DNA of 64,000 nucleotides, taken from contig CBDDPZ010000009.1 in NCBI GenBank assembly GCA_965232575.1, positions 868,001 through 932,000 of the forward strand, written 5' to 3'. Both the position numbers and the translations under genes were made by a program. The notes beneath the pieces were generated by a model. That model saw nothing but the letters and a program-made list of their open reading frames with translations, did not search any database and was not told the DNA's origin. Each line of letters begins with the position of its first letter. Positions within the stretch are counted from its first letter, which is position 1. The stretch is from Bin5 sp965232575. GTDB lineage: Bacteria > Chloroflexota > Anaerolineae > Caldilineales > Caldilineaceae. Shown here piece by piece: positions 24,016-34,106 of this stretch.

Positions 24016-26448
24016 CTATGGGACTATAACGGATTCCAACATATAGCGATCAGTCTCAGGGCCTTCCGCATTTGAGACAATCTGCAGCCTGTCCCAGGAA
24101 TCCTCGCGGTGGCGATACATCCCAACATAGAGGCTGTACGCACCTTCGGGAATGGCAGTTATAGTCAGCTCATCAGTAACCTGCTCGCCCGTTGACCATA
24201 TCGAAGTGGGATACTGCCCGCCACGCGGCTGTCTATCCAACTGGGCTACGATCTGATCATCCGAATCCACAACGTGAATGAAGGTGGTATAGTCGACGGA
24301 GGGAAAAGCAGTCGCCCGCCAAAAGAGGATCAGCTTCAGACCGTCTGCGACTGACTCAAGAGTGTATCCGTCAAGAGCAAAAACATTGCCAAAGTTGACT
24401 TGAGTAGCAGTCTCAGGGATTCGGTGGTCAGCGGGTAAGGGGACTTTGAACGTCTCGACAACAAGGAAATCAACACCTGTCGTCAAGGGAATCCGGTTGC
24501 GCCCTATCAGATCAACTACGCCCACGCGTAATTGATAGGGTCCTGGGGCCAGATTTCCTGGAACTGAAAGGCGAAGAGTTAGCGGCATTTTCATCCCCAG
24601 CCTCCATGTTCTGACCCTGTAGACTCCATTCAATGGCCAGCGATGAGCGTTCGCGATTACTATGTCGCGAATCGGGTCGTAGAGTTTCACGAATATCTCG
24701 ACATCTCTCTCTACGCGTTGCGCGGGTTGCCAATACAATGTAATGTCGATAGGAGATCCTGGTCTCAATTCGCCACTTTCGAAGCCTACGAGATTCAAGT
24801 GATTGGCAAAGCTGGCCTGAATAGAAAGAAACGATGGGGAAACTCCTTTCCAGTGCGCAGAGTTCACTGTGGCGACGTCAACTCCGTTGCTGGCAACGAT
24901 TGTCTCCCTTTCTCCTTCAATGGGTTCAATTCCGCCCGGTAAAGGCGGAAGAAAATAGGCTGTTCCGTCCTTTAGCAGTACCCACTCATCCTGCCTGAAT
25001 TCTGACGAAATCCACTCAGTTGTAGGGCGCAGAGGGTCTGTAGTTTGAATTACTTTGACAATCTCGCCTTGCTCGACAAGACCGTCTTGCCAGCCGAGGC
25101 GCTGCCGGTAGTGCTCGGCCAACAGGAAAGCAAGCGGCGCGCGCTGATATTCACTGGAAGGAAGAAGGATCGGCGATTCCAAATGCCTCCCGATGTACTC
25201 AGCCACTGCAATTTCCACCAGGCTGTTTTTCCACTCCAGGCCGTCGCTGGCGAGGACTTGTGTTTTGACCCGAGTGGCATAGTCCCATTGTCGCGCCAGT
25301 CCGAAAGACAATACAAGGAGTAGAACGAGATAGCCGCCCCAGTCCGGCAAAAGGCGGATCCTTTCTGTACGTTCCCACAGGATTGCGCCTCCTGAACCAG
25401 CCATCAAGAAAATGAAGGGAAGAGCGGGAACAAGCCGTGTTGCGGAGGGATTGAACCCTTCAAAGGCAAGCAAGTCCGGTAAGAGCATGGTCAGCATCAT
25501 GAGAAAGACAAAGACGTACATGTCTCTTCGTTTGACAATTGTGTAGACAATTCCCGTTACAAGAGCAACTGCGAGGACAGGGGTCAGAAGCGATTTGAAA
25601 GAAAGAGGGTTGTACGCGTTGTTCCAGTGCCAAGCAATCATTTGCATTTGACTTACAATTTTGCCAACGATTAGGGCGATAGGATCAGGAAATTCGAAGA
25701 CAATGCGCCCGGTCGTCTGTTGCGTGCGGGCGAGAAAGGTATAGGGATGAGTGACGAACAGAATCCATTGCGGCAGTGCGACGGTAGCGGCGACAGAAGC
25801 CGCAATGACCAGTCCTTTCCAGCGCGCTAAATGTCGGCGATTTACCAAAATGGCGCCTGCGCTGGCAACCGCCAGGGCTACGGGAAAGAATCGCGCAACG
25901 ATATAGATATATTGGCTCATGCCGACGGCAAAACCGGCAAGCGCGAAGTCCTTCCAGTTTCCTCTTCTAAGCCCGCGCCACAGGAAGGCAACTGCAGTCA
26001 GTTCAATTGCGGGCAACAGAGCGCCTTCGATACCGTAGCGGGAAAACGAGGCAAAGAATGTTGACAATGCAAGCCCCAGTGCCGCGATCACGGCCGTTCG
26101 CCGAGCAAATGGCGTTCCCTGCTGTAGAAAAAGCCAGTACCCAGCCATGTAAATGGCCGGTGTAGCCAGAGCTCCACCTACAATTGTTATTCCCCGCAGT
26201 GCCGCGCGCGTGAACCCCAGTCCTGAAAAGACCAGAGCCTGCAGATATATGATTAGAGGATGGGGCCCGAATTGATGATATATGTAGAATGGAATAAGCT
26301 TGTCATGAATGAAATCTAATGCGTAAAGGCCCAACCTGCTGGCATCGCCGTTCAACCCCGGCGGTGCTGTAAGCCAGTGCAGGCTGTAGATCGTCAGACT
26401 GACAAGGAATAGTGCCGCGGGCGTCAAGATGGAAATGTACTTGCCCAT
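24016..26448 (-). CDS. GT39/PMT-like membrane glycosyltransferase (GT-C)
   Basis: 810 residues. The N-terminal two-thirds (about 8-480) is a GT-C multi-span membrane region: an initial membrane helix, the extracytoplasmic LNGDASRLGLYALDFIHDK bearing the acidic motif, then GPHPLIIYLQALVF and about ten further helices. Residues 500-810 are predicted to be outside the membrane and contain two beta-sandwich-like units, with VPGNLAPGPYQLRVGVVD and IPEGAYSLYVGMYRH. Such enzymes transfer sugars from lipid-phosphate donors to proteins or lipids. It is divergent from the next gene. The same kind of C-terminal unit recurs in both downstream proteins, supporting joint function. Confidence 0.8.
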   Translation of the reverse strand: MGKYISILTPAALFLVSLTIYSLHWLTAPPGLNGDASRLGLYALDFIHDKLIPFYIYHQFGPHPLIIYLQALVFSGLGFTRAALRGITIVGGALATPAIYMAGYWLFLQQGTPFARRTAVIAALGLALSTFFASFSRYGIEGALLPAIELTAVAFLWRGLRRGNWKDFALAGFAVGMSQYIYIVARFFPVALAVASAGAILVNRRHLARWKGLVIAASVAATVALPQWILFVTHPYTFLARTQQTTGRIVFEFPDPIALIVGKIVSQMQMIAWHWNNAYNPLSFKSLLTPVLAVALVTGIVYTIVKRRDMYVFVFLMMLTMLLPDLLAFEGFNPSATRLVPALPFIFLMAGSGGAILWERTERIRLLPDWGGYLVLLLVLSFGLARQWDYATRVKTQVLASDGLEWKNSLVEIAVAEYIGRHLESPILLPSSEYQRAPLAFLLAEHYRQRLGWQDGLVEQGEIVKVIQTTDPLRPTTEWISSEFRQDEWVLLKDGTAYFLPPLPGGIEPIEGERETIVASNGVDVATVNSAHWKGVSPSFLSIQASFANHLNLVGFESGELRPGSPIDITLYWQPAQRVERDVEIFVKLYDPIRDIVIANAHRWPLNGVYRVRTWRLGMKMPLTLRLSVPGNLAPGPYQLRVGVVDLIGRNRIPLTTGVDFLVVETFKVPLPADHRIPETATQVNFGNVFALDGYTLESVADGLKLILFWRATAFPSVDYTTFIHVVDSDDQIVAQLDRQPRGGQYPTSIWSTGEQVTDELTITAIPEGAYSLYVGMYRHREDSWDRLQIVSNAEGPETDRYMLESVIVP

Positions 26449-26493
26449 TTCAAGCCGCCCCCTTGGAGATTTCAGACTGTCCTGATAGTAAGT

Positions 26494-26556
26494 GTACTAT
26501 TGGAATGTCCTGAATAGTACAATTGCAACTGACTCATATTGGCGCTACTGCCAATA
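26494..26556. repeat. two inverted repeats in divergent gap of glycan genes
   Basis: GTACTATT/AATAGTAC (26494-26501 with 26513-26520) and TATTGGC/GCCAATA (26537-26543 with 26550-26556). Both lie just upstream of the minus-strand GT39 gene within the 386-nt divergent gap 26449-26834. They could be operators or leader hairpins. I see no other gene or clear promoter in this gap. Confidence 0.5.
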
Positions 26557-26834
26557 GTGCAACCCCAACGCCGCGCGGATGCCGGTTCGCCTCCGACAAG
26601 ATCCAGCCGAAGTGGGTGAGATTCGGGCAATCCTGGAGGGATGTCCCTAAAACAGGTTCTTTTTCGGAATGGATTTCTCCTCAGACTCCAGCAGTCTAAA
26701 GGCAATTGGTCCAGATAGTGCTATCGGCTGAAAGGGCGAAGACGGATGAAACACTGCAGAGTTGAATCATTTCGATTGCGACCAGGCAGGACTTAACTCG
26801 TGTTCGTTGCAATGTCTGCAGTTCACTCTACCAA

Positions 26835-29800
26835 ATGGACAAGGAATCCTTACGAACTGCCGGCGATAATAGGATGAAGCGGCAGCAGCGACGCGAGTAT
26901 GCTGGGAATCCCCCAGCACAGCCGCAGTTTCCCGTTGTACTCGCCTTCGGCGGTCTGGTAGCGCTCTTTTTTTCCCCGTATATTTTAGGACTGGCTGCCT
27001 TCCCTCACGGCGACTTCAATCACCATTTCCTTCCATTCAGTCTGTTCCAACAGAATGCTCTCCTGACCTTACGGCTACCCGTCTGGGTTCCCTACGCCAA
27101 CGCCGGACACCCCTTCCTGGCCGACGCACAGTCGGCCGTCTTTTATCCGATTAGCAATTTTCTTCTTCTGCTGACGGGATTCGTTCACAGCGCCGCTGGC
27201 AGACTCTATTGGTTGCAGGTAGAGGCCGCATTGCATGTCTTCCTGGCAAGCGTTTTCACGTATATGCTTGTCAGGCGGCTGACCGGAAAGCGAACTGCCG
27301 GGTTTGCAGCTGGCAGTATCTTTGCCTTTTCCGGTTTTCTCACCGGGTATCCTCTTCTACAGTTGGGCGTAGTTCGTACAGCCGCCTGGCTGCCCTTAAT
27401 CCTGCTTCTCTTGCTGCCCCAGAGAGACGGCCGACACTGCTTGAAACGATGGCTTCTTGCCGCCTGCGTACAAGCTGTCGCTTTCTTTGCCGGCCATCCC
27501 CAGACATTTCTGTTTCTAACCTATGCTGTGGCCGGCTGGATGCTGATGCTCGCCTTTATTGAAATGCGCATTCACTTTACGGGCAGTCGGGAGCATATCG
27601 GAGCTTCTGCGCTTGGAGCGCTTTTGCAAATGACCGGTCGTGCCCTGGCATTCGTCGCGGCCCTTATTGCTATGACTCTGGGACAGCTGTGGCCGGCAAT
27701 TGAGTTCGCTCAACGTTCCGTCCGCGCTTTCGTCGGCAGTGAGTATCTGAGCGGGGGATTCCCGTTGCAGGACACATGGCAGTTCATGTTTCCGGGCGTT
27801 CTATCTCATTTCTCTCCCCAATACATCGGTGTAGCCGGTCTAGGGTTGGCTCTCTTTGCATTCGTCGGCCTATTCTCGAACCGATTCAGTCTTGCTGGAG
27901 GCGACCGAGTCCTTGTCCCAGCGGCCCTGTTTTTCGTCATTTGCGGCGGCATAGCCTGGCTGCTCTCCTACGGTGAAAACGGGCCATTGTACGGCCCCTT
28001 CTATCGCTTCGCGCCGGGAGGAAGCTTGTTTCGCGGCCAGGAGCGGGCAATTTACCTGGTCGTGTTTTCGCTAAGTGCGCTCAGCGGCTACGGACTGGCT
28101 CTATTGACATCACTGTCTCAATGTTTGCGAAGGAACTTGAGTTGGGCCTTCGCAGTGGTTGCGGCGGCCGGTGCAATGCTTTTCGTAACATGGTGGCCTC
28201 TTCCAGAGAACTCCGAGCTTTCGAGGGCCGCCCTGTACTTTTCTTGCGGCAAATCACTTCTTTTCGCCGTGGTCTTTGCCAGCCTGTGCGGCGTTCGCAA
28301 CATTACCAGAACACGGATTTTACTGCTGCTTTCCTTTCTTTTGGTCGATCTCTTTATCACGAATTTTGCAACCAATATCGCCGACGGTCCGTCGATCCGG
28401 GCCGAGCTTGCACGGCCTGAAATAGCCGCCACTCTCAGAGCGGCAAACGATTTGGCTGAAGAGACGAATGGTCCACCACCGCGTGTATACAATGAAGACA
28501 GACTGCCAAGGAGCAGCGGAATATCCGCAGAATGGGAAGACGTAGGAGGAAGCAGCCCTCTGCGGACGCTCTCATTCGACTCGCTCTTTACTGACGTTCC
28601 TTTCGTCAGAATGTGGGAACTGACCGCCGTGGGGACCGTACTCACCTGGAGGGAGGAGTTGCCTGTCGAAAGCCAGTTGATAGCCAGGTTTGAACATCCC
28701 GATGGAAGCGAGTCGCGCTTACATAAACTCGGCACCCTTTCACCCAGGTCCTGGTGGACTAACAGAGTTAGGCGAGTTGATGACAGAATCGCGCTTGCGT
28801 TGCTGTCTGATGCCAACTTTGACCCGCAGCAGGAAGTTCTGATCGCCGAGTCCGACGCCGCTGCCCTTGGAGACGCGTGGGAAGATGATCGAATATCTTT
28901 CGGAGACTCGGTCAGTGCTGAAATAGACGTCGAACAGAAAGGACCGGCCCATTTGGTCATCGGTATCGACAGCGATCAGCCCGGTCTTCTCTTCGTCAGC
29001 GAGAACCATATGCCTGGCTGGCAGGCGGAATGGACCGAAACGGGTCTACATTCGCGGCCTACTAATCTGCCGGTCGTACGTGCCCACCAGGCCTTTCTGG
29101 GAATCCCTGTCCCTGCCGGTAAAGGCACACTGGAACTGACCTATCGTCCGGCCAGCGTTCGTTGGGGCCTAGCGATCAGCGCCTTCGCCTGGATCGCGGC
29201 GCTGCTCGTATTGCGCGGGCAGATCGCAGCGGCGCTCGGAACCGTTAGGAATCGATTTCGACGTTTTACCAGAGAGCTAAGGCAAACTGATATTTCGAAT
29301 TCAGCCATTTGGGGGAGTCTTGATCCTCGCCGGAATGATTCTGAGGAGTTCCGCCCACTAAGTCAGGGGCTGTTAGCAGACATCCGGTTCCATCGCGCGG
29401 TAGTACTGCTCGCCACCCTTATGGGCTTCGCGCTTCGGTTTTACCAGTTGGCCGACCAGGAACTGGTTCCAGGAGAGGCGTTGTCCTATTGGTTCAGCCA
29501 GCTTTCATTCTCCCGCCTGATTCATATGTTCAACGAAGGAGGGGGGGCGACCTTCTCCGCCAGCTACTGGTTGAACCACCATTGGCTCCGACTCGCGGGG
29601 AGCAGCGAGTTTACCTTACGTTCGATTTCGGCTGTTCTGGGCACTCTAGCCATTCCTCTCCTTTACCGCTTCGCCAGGGAGCTGCGCTTGCCCGCTTTTG
29701 CCGCATTGACGGCAACCCTCTTGATGGCCTTGGGTTCATACGCAGTTCGGGTCAGTCAGAATGTACTTCTCAATCCTCTTAGTCTGACTCTTACAGTTGT

Positions 29801-31460
29801 CAGCGCTACGCTGGCCGTGCGGCTCATCAGCGGATCCAAGAGCAAGACTGTTTTCCTTGCGTATGTCCTGTGCGGGGCAGCAACCATCTATACCCATATT
29901 TTCGCAGTTCTTGCTCTCCTGGCACAGAACCTGTACGTGCTGTTCGTGTCAGTGCGCGACTATCGGGGCAGAAAGAACTCGTCCACGCCAATCCCTCACA
30001 GGTCAATGCTTATACGCTGGGCTTGGGCGCAGTTCTCGATAATTGCCCTATGCATCCCATGGCTGGTAAGTGCCTCGTCCGGGACGTTCGATTTCACCGG
30101 AAGCAGTACAGCCTCCTCCGTTGTTTCGATGTTGTGGTGGAGATTTGCCGGCTATCCTATCGGAGATCTCGTGCCGGGGAGAATCTGGCTGTTGAATGCC
30201 GGACTATTCGGGGCCGTCTCCATCGCGGCCGCAGTCATTGGCGCCCTTCTCTTCGCGCGAAAGAGAACCGACATGGATAGCAGGCGTGCCGAAGGTGAGA
30301 AGGAAATCGAAAAAGGTAACGATTCAACGACACAGGATTCGTTGCCCCAGGTGCCAGGTAGTAGCCCGATCGTCTTTTTGCTGCTCTTGATGCTTATGGC
30401 CCCGCTCGCATATTGGGGTCCTCTCTACCAGCATTGGTTGCATGGAAGCCTTTATGCGGTGACACTGCCCCCTTATTTGCTATTGGTGACCATCGGGCTG
30501 ACGCACGTTGGCGGCTGGATTGAGAGCTGGCTGGGTTGGAGATGGAGGACCTGGACTAACGATGCCGGGGCGGACGGTCCATTTTTTTTGAAGAGAGTTC
30601 GCATCGGCAGCGTTGCCGCAGTCGCTCTTGTCCTGATCCTGGTCGCGGGCAATCTGTTCACGTGGCGAAACTACCACTTTGATCCTGAGTTCAACAGTTC
30701 GAGAGGACTGCGGGAACTGTCCTCAGTACTGGAGCGGTGGAGCGCCGGGCTGTATCCGGACGAGGTTCATATCCTCCAGAGCTTCCCCGACCCCACTCTC
30801 TTCCTCTATTATTACAGGGGAGATGTCGAGGATTCGGTCTTGCCGCGTCATGACCACGACTTGAATAGCGCAACGAACGCCGTGAACGCGCTGCGGGAGA
30901 GCGACATACTGAGAATCATACTGCCGGTAAGTTTGAACGATGATCAAGAAGGTCCAAACCTTGCCAGGCAGGCGCTAGCCAGTTCCTACCAGCTGGCGGG
31001 CCAGAAAACGTTTGGACCCTGGCTCGTCGAACTTTACTCGCGGCCCAATCCCGAAGCATGGCGGCTCTTCGATGTCGAATTTGCCAACGGTCTGGTCCTT
31101 GAACGGGCCCAGGTCAGCCCGCAATTCCCTCCCGCCGGCGGCAGAATGGTTGTGCACCTGGAGTGGAGGGGGAATCCGGCGGCCCTGACCGGAGGGGAAA
31201 AGATCTTCCTGCACTTGCTCGACGAGAATAGCAACCTGGTCGCCCAGTGGGATCCGGAATTCCGAATGTACGGTGCAAAACAGTCGACAGCCGCGGCGAT
31301 GCCGATACCTTCAACCCTTCCGGCTGGATCCCTACGCCTTGTAGCTGGACTCTACGACGTAACTGTTGAAGGCGCGCCCCGCGTACTGACGTCGGCAGGT
31401 GAAGATTCCCTACAATTGGCGTACTTTCATGTTACAGATTGCGATGTTTGTGGAAGATGA
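26835..31460 (+). CDS. YfhO-like membrane protein fused to a GT39-like glycosyltransferase
   Basis: 1541 residues. Residues about 30-790 match YfhO-type membrane proteins: FPHGDFNHHFLPFSLFQQN and NAGHPFLADAQSAVFYP, about a dozen helices, an extracytoplasmic domain, and a closing helix near 775-800. A polar linker (about 800-845) leads to a second multi-span unit (850-1300) of GT39 type, starting GFALRFYQLADQELVPGEAL and continuing WLRLAGSSEFTLRSISAVLG. The usual DE of the first loop is GE here. A beta-rich tail (about 1390-1541) closes the protein. YfhO relatives modify wall polymers with sugars. No frameshift separates the halves, so this is a genuine fusion. Confidence 0.8.
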   Translation: MDKESLRTAGDNRMKRQQRREYAGNPPAQPQFPVVLAFGGLVALFFSPYILGLAAFPHGDFNHHFLPFSLFQQNALLTLRLPVWVPYANAGHPFLADAQSAVFYPISNFLLLLTGFVHSAAGRLYWLQVEAALHVFLASVFTYMLVRRLTGKRTAGFAAGSIFAFSGFLTGYPLLQLGVVRTAAWLPLILLLLLPQRDGRHCLKRWLLAACVQAVAFFAGHPQTFLFLTYAVAGWMLMLAFIEMRIHFTGSREHIGASALGALLQMTGRALAFVAALIAMTLGQLWPAIEFAQRSVRAFVGSEYLSGGFPLQDTWQFMFPGVLSHFSPQYIGVAGLGLALFAFVGLFSNRFSLAGGDRVLVPAALFFVICGGIAWLLSYGENGPLYGPFYRFAPGGSLFRGQERAIYLVVFSLSALSGYGLALLTSLSQCLRRNLSWAFAVVAAAGAMLFVTWWPLPENSELSRAALYFSCGKSLLFAVVFASLCGVRNITRTRILLLLSFLLVDLFITNFATNIADGPSIRAELARPEIAATLRAANDLAEETNGPPPRVYNEDRLPRSSGISAEWEDVGGSSPLRTLSFDSLFTDVPFVRMWELTAVGTVLTWREELPVESQLIARFEHPDGSESRLHKLGTLSPRSWWTNRVRRVDDRIALALLSDANFDPQQEVLIAESDAAALGDAWEDDRISFGDSVSAEIDVEQKGPAHLVIGIDSDQPGLLFVSENHMPGWQAEWTETGLHSRPTNLPVVRAHQAFLGIPVPAGKGTLELTYRPASVRWGLAISAFAWIAALLVLRGQIAAALGTVRNRFRRFTRELRQTDISNSAIWGSLDPRRNDSEEFRPLSQGLLADIRFHRAVVLLATLMGFALRFYQLADQELVPGEALSYWFSQLSFSRLIHMFNEGGGATFSASYWLNHHWLRLAGSSEFTLRSISAVLGTLAIPLLYRFARELRLPAFAALTATLLMALGSYAVRVSQNVLLNPLSLTLTVVSATLAVRLISGSKSKTVFLAYVLCGAATIYTHIFAVLALLAQNLYVLFVSVRDYRGRKNSSTPIPHRSMLIRWAWAQFSIIALCIPWLVSASSGTFDFTGSSTASSVVSMLWWRFAGYPIGDLVPGRIWLLNAGLFGAVSIAAAVIGALLFARKRTDMDSRRAEGEKEIEKGNDSTTQDSLPQVPGSSPIVFLLLLMLMAPLAYWGPLYQHWLHGSLYAVTLPPYLLLVTIGLTHVGGWIESWLGWRWRTWTNDAGADGPFFLKRVRIGSVAAVALVLILVAGNLFTWRNYHFDPEFNSSRGLRELSSVLERWSAGLYPDEVHILQSFPDPTLFLYYYRGDVEDSVLPRHDHDLNSATNAVNALRESDILRIILPVSLNDDQEGPNLARQALASSYQLAGQKTFGPWLVELYSRPNPEAWRLFDVEFANGLVLERAQVSPQFPPAGGRMVVHLEWRGNPAALTGGEKIFLHLLDENSNLVAQWDPEFRMYGAKQSTAAAMPIPSTLPAGSLRLVAGLYDVTVEGAPRVLTSAGEDSLQLAYFHVTDCDVCGR

Positions 31461-31688
31461 CAGGTATGACCGATTTGGAAAGTTACACTAGTTTCCCTAT
31501 CAGTCCTCTCAACATAGTGTCCGATTTATCCCTGCAAGGTGGAAGATTGACCAGTTCAACAGGAAAAACGGTAGTTTCTCACCGTGCTGCCCACCAAACA
31601 TTTGGTCAGGTAAACGGATTCGCGGCGACTCCGGCTGTAAGGTTTGCGAGGGAAGGGATCCTTTGTGCTCTCTAGGCTTCCCAAAGGT

Positions 31689-33956
31689 ATGGATATGGAG
31701 AAGGGGTTGGTCAGCCTCATTGTCACTGCGTTTTTTCTGACAGGAATTGCATATAGCCTGGTCGTTCCCCCCTTCGAGACGCCCGACGAAATCTACCACT
31801 ACGCCTTCGCCCGCCATTTGGCTGCGGGCAACGGCCTTCCTGTACAGGGACTTGACAGGACCGGCCCCTGGGAGCAAGAAGGCAGTCAGCCTCCCTTGTA
31901 CTACAGTTTGGTCGCGCTGGCGACGGCCGGCATCGATCAGACCGGCCTCGAAGGATTCGCAGTGCAGAATCCCAGAGCCAATCTCGGCGACCCGCATCAG
32001 CAGGGCAACAAGAACTTCATGCTCTTCAGCGCTCGAAGCAGACCTCTCACAGGAGTGAATCTGGCGCTGCATGTTGGCCGCTGGATTTCCCTAGCGCTTG
32101 GCACGCTAACTGTCTACTTTACCTATTTGCTCGCACGCTACGCCTTTCCCACTGACAGATGGTCCCGTCTTCTGGCGACTGCACTGGTGGGGACTATTCC
32201 GCAGTTTACATTTATCAGCGCAAGCCTTTCTAACGACAATATGATAACCGTCGTCAGTGCGGCTTCGCTGGTCTGTATGGCCGCGCTGGGCGGCCGGACC
32301 GTGAGAATGGGCATCCGCTGGTGGGAGTGGGTGGGACTCGGCTTGCTGCTGGGTCTGGGTGCGCTGAGTAAACTACAGGGGCTGGGGCTGCTTCCGCTGG
32401 CAGCCTTTACCTTCGTTCTGTATGCCAAGAGGCAAAAGGACTGGGTAACTCCACTGCAGGGGGCACTCTTGGTCGGGGGTGTAGTCCTCATCGTGGCGGG
32501 GTGGTGGTACACTCGCAACATTCTCCTATACGGAGATCCGTTCGGTACTACGAATCTGCTTGGCATAACCGGTCAGCGGGTGGCGCCACTGACTTTACCG
32601 GGACTGTTCGGAGAACTGCGCGGCCTGCAGATGTCCTTTTGGGGCATATTCGGATGGTTCAGTATTCTCCTTCCGTCGTGGATCTACAGCCTCCTTGAGT
32701 TACTAACCGCCTTAGCTATAACGGGCGCCATCATCGCCTGGCTGCAGTCAATGCGTACTTCTCCCAATTCAGACGCGCATCAAGAGCAGCATGGAAGCGC
32801 TGTTAGTATCTCCTGGGTTTGGGCCTTGATTTCTCTCTTTCTCCTGGCCTACTGGATTTCCATCGCACAAGGTTCGCAGGGCAGACTCTTGTTTCCGGCC
32901 ATCAGCGCACTGGCAGTGATCGCCGTGGTCGGCCTTCGTTTTTGGGCCGACCTTCTTCCCCGCCTCGTGCGCGTTGGGCTGGGGGCTTTTGTGCCTCTTG
33001 GCCTGTGGTCTTGTTCCCTCTATGCCCTGGTTGTTCTTTTGCCTGACTCGTACGGTTTGGACGCGATGGCCGACGTAGTAGATGAAGTGCCAGCAGATGC
33101 CATGATGATTGGGAAGGTATATGGCGGCGGCGTGGAGCTCGTGGCTGCCCGTCTGCCGGATCCTAGCTACTTTGCCGGCGAGAGCGTGCCTGTGACGCTA
33201 TACTTCCGTGCCCACCAGAAACAGGACCAAGACCACGAACTGTTCCTCCATCTCTTGGATGCCAATGACATACAGATTGGAAACGTGACAACGCAGCCCG
33301 GCTGGGGTTCTCGGCCCCTATCTCTATGGCAGCCGGGCGTTTTATACGAGGACTCATACCAGATTCCACTCGAGCGGCCCTCGCCCAAAGTCGCCAGGAT
33401 GTACGTTGGTTTCGTCGATCTGGCCTCCACCACCCTGGAGAGCGAGGGCCTCCTGCCGGTAGCAGGAGGAGGGCCCAGAATAGGGAGCCGTGTCATCTGG
33501 ACGTTTTACGAGCAGCTGGAGCCGATAAATGTCAGATATGATGGCGGTATCTCACTTGTCGGTGTTGCGCTGGGCCAAGGAGAAGTCCAGTTTTGGACCA
33601 TGGATCTGATTGAAATAGAAGAGAATCGTTCAATATGGGTTGCTTTGCAGTGGCAGGATCTCGTCGATTCAGAAACTGCTTACGCAACCTCGCTTCGGCT
33701 TCATGCTGCGGAAGCAGGGGAAAGCTGGGTCTACCAGGAAGATACGAATCTGTGGAAGCCTGACGGCGCCCCAGGTGGGGATCGGGGGCCTAATACCCCA
33801 ATCGATTCGGTCGTTCACTTGGCTTTTCCGCCTGAATTGCCTGCCGGCGAGTATGAGTTGCGATTGGTATTATATGATGTTGATACCCTGCAGACTGTGG
33901 TTCAAGATGGTACCTGGGAGCCCGAGTTGATCCTGGCACGTATATGGCTGAACTGA
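31689..33956 (+). CDS. GT-C membrane glycosyltransferase-like protein (DUF2142/GT39-like)
   Basis: 755 residues from the ATG at 31689; another ATG two codons on (31695) fits the AAAGG ribosome site better. After the first helix come PPFETPDEIYHYAFARHLA, with an intact DE motif, and EGSQPPLYYSLVALA. About ten further helices follow up to residue 480, then an extracytoplasmic tail with two beta-sandwich-like units (ending FPPELPAGEYELRLVLYD). The architecture matches the minus-strand GT39 protein upstream. The gene is 228 nt after the YfhO fusion in the same direction, so the three probably build one surface glycan. Acceptor and sugar are unknown. Confidence 0.78.
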   Translation: MDMEKGLVSLIVTAFFLTGIAYSLVVPPFETPDEIYHYAFARHLAAGNGLPVQGLDRTGPWEQEGSQPPLYYSLVALATAGIDQTGLEGFAVQNPRANLGDPHQQGNKNFMLFSARSRPLTGVNLALHVGRWISLALGTLTVYFTYLLARYAFPTDRWSRLLATALVGTIPQFTFISASLSNDNMITVVSAASLVCMAALGGRTVRMGIRWWEWVGLGLLLGLGALSKLQGLGLLPLAAFTFVLYAKRQKDWVTPLQGALLVGGVVLIVAGWWYTRNILLYGDPFGTTNLLGITGQRVAPLTLPGLFGELRGLQMSFWGIFGWFSILLPSWIYSLLELLTALAITGAIIAWLQSMRTSPNSDAHQEQHGSAVSISWVWALISLFLLAYWISIAQGSQGRLLFPAISALAVIAVVGLRFWADLLPRLVRVGLGAFVPLGLWSCSLYALVVLLPDSYGLDAMADVVDEVPADAMMIGKVYGGGVELVAARLPDPSYFAGESVPVTLYFRAHQKQDQDHELFLHLLDANDIQIGNVTTQPGWGSRPLSLWQPGVLYEDSYQIPLERPSPKVARMYVGFVDLASTTLESEGLLPVAGGGPRIGSRVIWTFYEQLEPINVRYDGGISLVGVALGQGEVQFWTMDLIEIEENRSIWVALQWQDLVDSETAYATSLRLHAAEAGESWVYQEDTNLWKPDGAPGGDRGPNTPIDSVVHLAFPPELPAGEYELRLVLYDVDTLQTVVQDGTWEPELILARIWLN

Positions 33957-34106
33957 GAGGATTCCGGACAGACACCATTCCAGAGGCCTACTAATGTAGA
34001 TCCCAAATGAGATTAAGAGCTTGCGCATATCGGCAGAGCAGGCGAGACGCCCGCGATCCCAGAATGCGGTCTGTGTGAAAAGTCTTGGTATCAAATTGAA
34101 TTCACA

